From Bacteroidota bacterium (GTDB lineage: Bacteria > Bacteroidota > Bacteroidia > Bacteroidales > NBLH01), in contig JANYKN010000156.1 in assembly GCA_025361565.1 (NCBI GenBank), forward strand, positions 51,470 through 115,469: a stretch of DNA of 64,000 bases. The letters run 5' to 3'. Positions 54,000-63,300 of this stretch are shown here, one piece after another. The notes under the pieces were generated by a model that made no database searches, had not been told where the DNA came from, and saw only the letters and a program-made list of their open reading frames with translations. A program made the translations under genes and the position numbers. Each line of letters opens with the position of its first letter. Position 1 is the first letter of the stretch.

Positions 54000-55241
54000 T
54001 TATTCGATTTGATAAATTATATTTAATATTTTGTCATATTCGTCCTGATTTACTGAATAGGTTGCATTTTCAAGCGCTTGAATGATGGATTCTATTTCAT
54101 TTATTTCCAATACTTTTATTTTTGTGAGAATGCGCTGTATTTCAGAAACTTCATAAACTTTTAATTTTTTAAGCAGTTGCAGGTATGGCAAAAGTAATGG
54201 GTTGGTTTCTCTGGAAAACTTAATACTTTTTTGTATTGCTAATTCAGCATCTTCATCTTTTAAGATATGAAATTGATTGGTAGGAAGTGTAAGCCAAAAT
54301 GTAGTTCCCCCTCCTATTTCACTGTCAACGCCAATTTTACCGCCATGTGCTTCAACAGCTAATTTGCAAAAAGTTAATCCGAGCCCTGTTGATCGTGTAA
54401 ATCCTGATTTTTTTGCAATAATCTGTGTGAATTTATCAAATATGCGATCCCTTAAAGAATCAGGAATTCCAGGGCCATTGTCAATAATTGAAATTTTAAT
54501 TTGTTTTTCATTAAATGGATGCGCAGTTATTCTTATTTCACCTTTATTTGGCGTGTATTTAATCGCATTTGTCAATAGGTTAATGTAGATTCTTTCAGTT
54601 ATTTCAGGATCAGAAAAGACATTAAATCCTGGATTTGTAAAGTTTTTAATTTGGATTTCTTTTTGACTTAGCAGATAATCAACTTTTAGCAACGAATTTA
54701 CAACAATTGTATTTAGCTTAATAATTTTAGATTCTAATGGCATTTTGGAGCTTTCGTACTTTTGAACATCGAGAATGTTATTCACCATATTGAGCATTTG
54801 CCTTCCCGATTCAATCACTAATTTATCCCTTGAAAGATTTAATACAATATTTAATGGGTTTTTAAGATCATGAACAATCATGCCTACCATTCCTTCTTTA
54901 AATTCATTTAGTTCTCTGAGGTTTTTCAATGCAATTTCAAGACTTTCGGCTTGGGCATATATTTCTTCCTTTTGTTGTTTTAGCTCTTCTGTGTATTCTT
55001 TTAATTCGAAATTTGCCTTTTCTAAATAGCTGGTTTTTAAGCCAATCTCTTTACTTTGTTCAATAAGTTTATCATTTAGCTTTTTTTTATTCATTCTATT
55101 TCTGAATGAGATGATAATAATGGTTATCATGCAAAATAAAATCAAGGAAAGTAATAAAATATCAATTTTATAATGGTAAATATCAGATTGCCATGAATTT
55201 ATAAAATTGTTTGAAATGTTGTTTATCATCTTTGATATCAT
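54000..55241 (-). CDS. Single-pass membrane histidine kinase with C-terminal helical extension
   Basis: The 413-residue kinase has one membrane helix (29-46), a coiled coil (55-115) and HisKA with His124 in MIVHDLKNPLN. The HATPase_c domain shows NLLTNAIKYTPNKGEIRI, DNGPGIP and a GLGLTFCKLA segment. The last 90 residues (about 320-413) form an extra helical domain, LLPYLQLLKKLKVYEVSEIQ and on, of a type I do not recognise. It is divergent from the REC-LuxR regulator at 55318, 76 bases apart start to start, so the two are a likely pair. The tiny extracytoplasmic part suggests an intracellular or membrane-derived signal. Confidence 0.93.
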   Translation of the reverse strand: MISKMINNISNNFINSWQSDIYHYKIDILLLSLILFCMITIIIISFRNRMNKKKLNDKLIEQSKEIGLKTSYLEKANFELKEYTEELKQQKEEIYAQAESLEIALKNLRELNEFKEGMVGMIVHDLKNPLNIVLNLSRDKLVIESGRQMLNMVNNILDVQKYESSKMPLESKIIKLNTIVVNSLLKVDYLLSQKEIQIKNFTNPGFNVFSDPEITERIYINLLTNAIKYTPNKGEIRITAHPFNEKQIKISIIDNGPGIPDSLRDRIFDKFTQIIAKKSGFTRSTGLGLTFCKLAVEAHGGKIGVDSEIGGGTTFWLTLPTNQFHILKDEDAELAIQKSIKFSRETNPLLLPYLQLLKKLKVYEVSEIQRILTKIKVLEINEIESIIQALENATYSVNQDEYDKILNIIYQIE

Positions 55242-55278
55242 TCACTTAAAATTGGTTTCCTAATTTAAGCATTTTAAA

Positions 55279-55286
55279 TATATTTG
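55279..55286 (+). promoter_or_regulatory. Candidate -7 box for the REC-LuxR regulator
   Basis: TATATTTG is an exact TAnnTTTG match 32 bases before the ATG at 55318, inside the 76-base divergent gap. Confidence 0.45.
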
Positions 55287-55317
55287 TGTATAAATTAGTT
55301 AGTTTTAATTCTGTTCA

Positions 55318-56181
55318 ATGAAGGAGTTCAAAATATTGGTGGTTGATGACTATCCCGAACACATTAAAATAATTACTAATATACTTATATCTGATAATTC
55401 AAATTATCAGATTCTAGCAGCTTCGAATGGAAAAAATGCATTGGAAATTGCAAAAACTGCTTTACCTCATTTAATTATAATGGATTGGGATATGCCGGTA
55501 ATGAACGGTATGGAAGCAACAATTCAATTAAAAGCAACTGAAATTACAAAAGATATCCCAATTATTATAGCTTCCGGTTTCCATACTGATTCTTTAGCTA
55601 TAATGGAAGCTCTTGAAAAAGGTGCCATCGATTTTGTGCGCAAACCCATTGATAAGATTGAATTAATTGCCCGTGTTCATTCTATGTTGAGCCTTGTAGA
55701 ATCACATCAGGAAGTTATCAGACAAAAAGAGATAAATTTTGAGCAGGAAATAAAATTTAAGTCCAATGAATTGAGTGCTAATGCCCTTACAATTGCAAAG
55801 CAAAATGAATTTTTACTTTTTCTTATCAATAGTCTTAAAAAATTAAAGGAAATTAGTGGATCTCAAAGCAAAAAACTAATTTATGATCTTATCGAAAGCA
55901 CCAATAGGCAGCTAAAGGAAAATGCCTGGGAAAATTTTGAACAACAATTCGATAAAGTTTATCATGGTTTTTATATTGCACTTGGAATAAAGTTTCCTAC
56001 TTTAACAGCAAATGAACGAAAACTATGTTTGTTGCTCAGAATGAATTTGTCGTCAAAAGAAATAGCCAATCTTACATTTCAGGAACCAAGTTCCGTTGAT
56101 GTTGCCCGTTATCGATTAAGGCAAAAATTAGATTTGGATAAAGATGAAAATTTAGTTGCTTTTATTATGAATTTGGGATAA
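55318..56181 (+). CDS. Response regulator with Bacteroidota-type LuxR HTH output
   Basis: The 287-residue protein has a REC domain (5-120) with D10-D11, phospho-acceptor Asp56 (LIIMDWDMPVMNG) and Lys near 112 (VRKPID). A linker helix (125-160) leads to a C-terminal region of about 120 residues in which FEQQFDKVYHGFYIALG, FPTLTANERKLCLLLRMNLS, SKEIANLTFQEPSSVDVARY and RLRQKLDL form the winged helix seen in Bacteroidota TPR-LuxR regulators. It is divergent from the kinase at 54000 and most likely its partner. DNA targets may include the nearby exported cluster; that is conjecture. Confidence 0.93.
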   Translation: MKEFKILVVDDYPEHIKIITNILISDNSNYQILAASNGKNALEIAKTALPHLIIMDWDMPVMNGMEATIQLKATEITKDIPIIIASGFHTDSLAIMEALEKGAIDFVRKPIDKIELIARVHSMLSLVESHQEVIRQKEINFEQEIKFKSNELSANALTIAKQNEFLLFLINSLKKLKEISGSQSKKLIYDLIESTNRQLKENAWENFEQQFDKVYHGFYIALGIKFPTLTANERKLCLLLRMNLSSKEIANLTFQEPSSVDVARYRLRQKLDLDKDENLVAFIMNLG

Positions 56182-56391
56182 AAAATCAACCCTCCAAGTC
56201 AGAATGATGCCCTGATTATACTCTCGCTACTTAATTATTCGGAAGTTTATCAAACAACACATATTTTGTTTCGCCGATTACTATTTATTAAATTTCAAAC
56301 TATTCGCAAATAAGATTATTAATAGCAGTTAAGTTGGTTAATGATAAAAAATTTAGGTATTTTTAAATAATAATACCAAATACAACTTACG

Positions 56392-56946
56392 ATGTCATTT
56401 ACCCAAATCATACTTGAAAAAGCATTACAATCCGGCAATGGATATATAACTGCTGCCGATTTGGATATTGTAAAAGAAATGACAAAAACAGATGGTTTAA
56501 GTCATGAAGATATTGAAATATTGTTAGCCCAATATCAGCAAAAATTTAAATCTGTTACAGTTAAGCCCCAAATTAAGTTGGTTATGAACAAATGCCCAAA
56601 ATGTGGCAGTAATTTACCTTTAATTTCAAAGATTTGTGAATATTGCGGCCATACTTTTGAAGATGCAACTGAAGATATATCAGCTGATGATTTAATGGCG
56701 GAAGTGGAACTCAATTTGGAAAAATTAAGCAAAATATCAAAACCCTCATTTTTTCGAGATCTTTTTGCACATTATTATATTTTATTTCCTGATAAGCCTG
56801 GAGATAAAAATTTTTCAATGGATTTTCTGGGTGTTTACAGTGTTGAAAGTTTGGTGGAATCAGACTATCTTTTTAGTCAAAAATCAAAAATTGAAAGTGC
56901 AAAATATTTCATTGTTTATGGCAATTACATGGATTATGTGAAATGA
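56392..56946 (+). CDS. Zinc-ribbon protein of unknown function
   Basis: The 184-residue soluble protein starts at ATG 56392. Residues 1-60 are helical. A zinc ribbon follows with CPKC at 68-71 and CEYC at 82-85. After an acidic linker (DATEDISADDLMAEVELNLEKL) comes a C-terminal alpha/beta part rich in aromatics (FFRDLFAHYYILFPDKPGD). No signal peptide, DNA-binding helix or enzyme motif was seen. It is monocistronic. A regulatory or adaptor role is possible, but nothing in the context decides it. Confidence 0.78.
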   Translation: MSFTQIILEKALQSGNGYITAADLDIVKEMTKTDGLSHEDIEILLAQYQQKFKSVTVKPQIKLVMNKCPKCGSNLPLISKICEYCGHTFEDATEDISADDLMAEVELNLEKLSKISKPSFFRDLFAHYYILFPDKPGDKNFSMDFLGVYSVESLVESDYLFSQKSKIESAKYFIVYGNYMDYVK

Positions 56947-57301
56947 GTTATTAGATATTTATGTAATTTGTTGATATAGGTAGTTTTACTCATTTTCTTT
57001 TAACTATATTTATAAGTTTATAAACCTATATTATTTTATTCACTTCTGCACTAATTTTAGATTTCATTTTTGTGCTTGGAGTTTGTATAATATTAAGCAA
57101 TTAAAGATCATAAATTCAGTATATTAGGGTCTGTTGTATAGATCTTGTATAGTTTATTTAATCAATGATTCATGAACTTTTAGTGTGTTCAATCGTATAA
57201 AGTAATTAAAAGACCTCAATGTATTTAATTCAAATAAGTTGCTAAAAATATATCAAAAATTCAATAACCATATGAATATTAGACCATCTAAATGTCAGAT
57301 T
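56947..57301. other. Intergenic region upstream of the giant adhesin
   Basis: These 355 AT-rich bases contain no gene. No exact TAnnTTTG/TTTG pair was found at a fitting distance, so the adhesin promoter remains unplaced. An alternative in-frame ATG at 57272 would add ten residues before the signal peptide. Confidence 0.45.
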
Positions 57302-60300
57302 ATGAAGAAGATAATTTTCACTTTTGTACTGATGTCGTTGTTTTTTCCCTCATTTTCTCAGGTAATTACTCCATTTACGGTAAGGAAAACAATTACACAG
57401 AAAGGAGGTATCGTTTACCTTTCTAACGTATCTACAAAGGCGACTCCTGATAATGTTGTGCAAAATCAAATGCCACCGTCTGGAACAGGATATGATAATA
57501 ATTATGCAAATGGTTATGTTGATATTGATGCAGATCTTTCCACTTGGATGTCTAGCAGTGATCAACTTAATTTGCCTTCTTGCAGTGAAATTTCCTGGGC
57601 CGGATTATATTGGGGCGGTGATAACTCATTAGGTGACGAAAATTTTGCTACTAGAAATATGGTAAAACTCAAAGCTGATAATGGTTCTTATATTGATTTA
57701 ACAGCTGATTATCTAAAGGATAATTCTACAGGTTATAAAAGCTATCATTGTTTTAAAGATATTACTTCCATTTTAAAGTCAAATGGACTAACAACCAATT
57801 ATACTGTAGCTAATGTTGCAACTGATATTACGGGTACATCAGGTTTAAAAAATCTTTTTGGTGGATGGACAATTGTTGTAATCTATAAAAATAATTTAGA
57901 TGCAATGAGAAATCTGACCGTTTTCGACGGTTTGTCTTTTGTAGGAGGTTCAGGTGCAATTGTTGATATTCCTATTTCAGGTTTTCAAACTCCATTGTCC
58001 GGTCCTGTTACTTTTGAATTGGGTTTAGTTGTTTATGACGGTGACCGCTCGCTTGTAGGCGATCAACTTTTGTTTAAAGGAGCTTCAAGCTTTATTAATG
58101 TATCAGATGCATTACATCCTTTATCCGATGTGTTTAATAGTACACTGGCTCGCAAAGGGACTCTGACATCCTTGCGAAATCCAAGTTATAACAATACTTT
58201 AGGATATGATGCTTCTATTTTTTCTCCTGATAATTCTACTAAAAATTTTATTGGTAACAACGCAATTTCTGCAACTATACGCCAAACCACTGGGGGCGAA
58301 TACTTTATAACTCAAGTAGTAACTTCAGCAATTGATGTTTATGAACCGGATTTAAGAGCAGCAACAATAGTCAAAAATATTACCCACCCAGGAACTACCA
58401 CGGCCATTCCTGGTGATATATTGGAATATACAATTACTGGATTAAATATTGGGTCAGATCCTGCTATCAATACCTTTATTAAAGATACCATTGAAGGTAA
58501 TGCAGAATTTATTCCAGGCACAATAAAAATACTTCACGGAGCAAATGCGGGTGACAAAACCGATGGCGCTGGCGATGATCAAGCTGAATATATTGCATCG
58601 TCAAAAGTAGTTAAAGTTAGAATTGGAGTCGGTGCAAATGCTTCAATTGGCGGTCTTGTAAATAATTCACCTACGGGCCAGGATAGTACTCAATTTAGCT
58701 TTAGGGTTAAGGCAACTGAGGATTGTGTTTATTTGGCTTGCGATAATGTTATCGATAATAGTTCTTATATTGTTGGAACAGGAAATGTTTCAGGAAATAC
58801 TTTTGATAATGCCAGTAATCCTGAAATTTTTAATGCTTTTGGTTGTCCAAAATCAGGTTCTACCAAAACCCCAATCCTTACTTCTGGCTGTGTTCTTCCT
58901 TCAGCTTCGTCTTCATCTCCAGTTTGTCAGACAGACAATATTACCTTAAGTATTTCCTCATCACCAAGTGCAACTTATTTATGGACTGGCCCCAATGGAT
59001 TTACTTCAACACTCCAAAACCCAACCATAGCAAATGCTACAATTGCAAATGCTGGTACTTATACAGGTCATATTTACATAAATAAAACAACCTGTGATAT
59101 GATCTATACTTCAACTGTAGTTGTTACCGCAGCTGCAGCTGGATCTGACCAAACCACGTCCTCAACTTGCGGTTTAAATACTGTTACTTTAGCAGGAAAT
59201 ACAATTGCAGGAGGCGGTACCTGGACAATACAATCAGGTGCAGGAGGCAGTTTCTCAAATATAAACAACCCAACTTCTACATTTTCGGGAGTTACAGGAA
59301 CACTTTATACTTTACGTTGGTCTGCAAATGGAGGTTCTTGTCCTTCTACCTTTGACGACGTCAATATAAGGTTCAACCAAAGTGCCACAGCGGCTGTATT
59401 ATCTGGTACAACTTCTGTTTGTTATAATGGTTATGCAAATTTGAAAGTTGATATTACCGGAGGTGCTTCACCATATACAATCACTTTAAATAATGGTGGC
59501 GGTACTTTTACCAATTATGTTTCTGGTAGTGATTTAATTGTTGGCCCATTAACCGCATCAAAAACTTATAGCCTTGTTTCGGTAACTGATGCTAATGGTT
59601 GCAGTTCAGGTGGTTTAAGTGGAAGTGCTGTTGTTACGGTGAGCGATGCTATAACCGGAACTGGTGTAATTACGCAATTAAATCCTCCAGCTAGTGGTGG
59701 TGGACCCAGAACTGCAGGAACTGCTGGTGGGATAGCCACTCCGGCCAGACCATGGTTAACCAATACCAATACTACTTCTAGCAATGGTGTTTATACTTCA
59801 GTTGCAATTTCTGCAAGAAATACAAGTTCTGATTATCTATATTTATCGAATTTTGGATTTACAGTACCTGTAGTTGGTACTACAATTACGGGAGTTGAGG
59901 TTACTATTGAGCGCTTTTATGCTACTACTGGTACAAGAACAATTTCAAGTGGGAGTATGAGAGTTGGAACAGTCTCAGGAACAACCTGGACATCAATTGG
60001 GACTAGTCAGACTTTGGCTGCTTTCCCCTTAAGTACAAAAGCAACTCAAACAATCGGTGGAGCAACCAATTTATTAGGAGCAACTTTAACACCAGCAATC
60101 GTAAATGGAACTACATTTGGAATAAGAATAAGAGCTACATCAGACAATGTTGTATCGAATTCTGGAACGGCTACCGCTTACATCGATTATGTTACAGTAA
60201 AAATTTACTATACCCCGGCTGCAAAATATTGCGATGACGCTTCAAGTTTAGGATTTTCAGTAACCCCATACGCAAATGCAACTACTTATACATGGACACC

Positions 60301-63300
60301 TATTACAGGAGGTTCAGTAGTAACAGGTCAGGGAACAGCATCTTCAACAATGGATTTTAACGGTGCAGGACAATCAGGCAATTATAATGTTTGCGTTACA
60401 GCATGGAATAATTGTCAATCATTGGCACCTTCTTGTATTACAGTTCCGGTATCAGACTGCGTCAATTCAAGTTTGTACATAATGGGAAATGTGTATTGGG
60501 ATAAGAATGCTATGGCTGACAATCTAGTAAATGGAACGGGAATAGGAACTGCAAATAGCACTCAATTATATGCTACCTTATTGGCTGGTGCTGGTACAAC
60601 AGCGCTTCAAAATTCATTTCCAATAACTTCTTCGGGTACTTATAAATTCTTGGTGGCTGCAAGTACAGCTTATAAAGTATACTTAAGCACAACGAGTTAT
60701 ATAGTTGGCCAAACAGTAGTTGCATCGTTGCCAGCTGGATGCAGCAATACTGGCGAAATTGATAATAATGTAGCCAATTTAACCGTTGGAAATGATGGAA
60801 CAGTTGATGGACAAGTTAGTGTAGCCGGTTTTACAACAAACAACAATATCAATGTTAATTTTGGAATAAAAATTTCTACCCCACCAGTTGCCGTTAATGA
60901 TATAACTTCTACTTTGGAGGATACTCCAGTTACAATTAACGTTACAACCAACGATATAGATGTAGATGGCACAGTTAGTGCCAATACGGTTGATTTAGAT
61001 TTAGTTACAGCTGGAATTCAACCTTCAATTACCAATGTATATGGAACATGGAGTGCTGCTGTAACTGGAGTTGTAACCTTTACTCCAACAGCAAATTATA
61101 ATGGAAATGCATCTGTTAGCTATAAAGTTAATGATAACGATGGCAATATCTCAAATACAGGAACCTTGCTAATTACAATTAGTGCTGTAAATGATGCTCC
61201 GGTTGTAGTTAACGATGTAGTTACTACACTTGAAGACACACCAGTTTCGATTAATGTAACCAATAATGATTATGATGTAGATGGAACGGTTAATGTTTCT
61301 ACTGTTGATTTAGATCCTTCAACTTTAGGTATTCAAACTACTTTTACAGTTGCAAATGAAGGAGTCTATAATGTAAATTCTTCAGGAGTTGTTACGTTTA
61401 CCCCTGAATTGAATTTTCATGGAACTGCAACTACAATTAATTACAGAGTAAATGACAACACAGGTTTAACATCTTTAAGTGCAACCTTAACCATTACTGT
61501 AACATCTGTAATTGATTCGCCGATTGCTGTCAATGATAATGCTTCAACAAACCAGCCTTCACCTGTTACTTTAAATGTTGCGAGCAATGATAATGGTGTG
61601 GATGCGCCACTTGATGTTACGTCAGTAGATCTAGATCCTTTAACAGGCGGTATCCAAAAGGATTATACCGTTTTTGGTGAAGGTAGTTATCATGTTGATA
61701 ATTTGGGAGTTGTAACTTTTACACCTGATGCACTTTTTTATGGAACATCCACTCCTGTAATTTATACAATTGATGATAATTTAGCACAGGTATCAAACTT
61801 TGCATCTATAACAATTGATGTTGTTGCTGCCAATGCACCTATTGCCAACAATGATGTGATGCCAAATGTGAATGAAGGCAGTTACATTACTTTTGATATA
61901 GCATTTAATGATCTTGCCGCAATAGGACATACTTTAAATTTAAGCAGGGTTGATTTGGACCCGCTAACAAATGGAATTCAGCAATCTTATGATATTCCAG
62001 GCGAAGGTACTTTTTCTGTAGATATGATGGGAATTGTAACTTTTGCACCAGCATGGAATTATTTTGGTGGACCAGTTGTTGCAAATTATACGATAAAAGA
62101 TAACTTAGGTCTGGTTTCCAATGTAGCTACTATTTCTGTCACAGTAATTCATGTAAATCAACGTCCTGCAACCAGCGATGATTTTGCTACTACAAATGAA
62201 GATACTCCGGTTACGTTTAATGTAACAACCAATGATACAGATGATAATGGTATTAATGTGTCCACTGTTGATCTGGATCCTTCAACCGCAGGTATTCAAA
62301 CAACATTTACCGTTGTTGGTCAGGGTACATATACAGTTAATGCTTTAGGTAATGTTACTTTTACTCCAGTTTTAAATTTTAATGGAACTGCTACTCCTAT
62401 CTTTTATTTAATTAACGATAATGGTGTTCCTGCACCTGTTTTAACTTCTGATGGCGATTTACCAGGTATGATTTCAGTTACTGTAAATGCAGTAAATGAC
62501 GCCCCTGTTGCTGTTAATGTTACAAAAACAGCTCCATCAAATTCAAATGTTATTTTTAATATAATTTCAAATGATACAGATGTTGATGGAACAGTTGACG
62601 CAAGTACCGTAGATTTAAACCCTTCTTTCCCCGGGATCCAAAACAGCTTTACAGTTGTCGGGCAGGGAACGTATTCTGTCGATAATTCAGGAATAGTAAC
62701 ATTAGTGACTGTTCCGGGTTTTTTAGGCCCTATAACAGCTACAGCAGTTAGTTATACCGTTAATGATAATTTAGGGACAACTTCAAACATCGCAACAATT
62801 ACAATTACTTTATCGGATCCGACTAATCCATCTGCGTTTGATGATGTATCGAACACAAATGAAGATGTTTCTGTAATTATTCCTGATATTACTTCAAATG
62901 ACCAACAAGGATCTGGTTCTACTTTTAATTTATTGTCAATTGATTTTAATACAAGCAGTGCAGGATTTCAAAATTCAATTAGTAATGCTTATGGAACGTG
63001 GACTGCAAATACCGGAACAGGTGAAGTTACTTTTGCTCCAGTGGCCAACTTTTTTGGTATTGCAACAGTAAATTATGTTGTCAATGATGATCTTGTAAAT
63101 ACTTCAAATTTAGCTACAATAACTGTTACTGTGAATTCCGTAAACGATCTTCCAACAGCCTCGGATAAAACTATAACCACCAATGAGGATGAGGATTTTG
63201 GATTTGTATTTTCAGATTTTGGGTATACAGATATTGACAATAATACAATGTCTTTACTTCAAATTGTGACTAATCCTGCAAAAGGAACATTTTATTTGGA

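Noticed and set aside
57350..60984. Several minus-strand frames inside the adhesin
   Set aside because: The plus-strand frame is open throughout with recognisable domains; the antisense frames are by-products of its repetitive Thr/Val/Ala codons.
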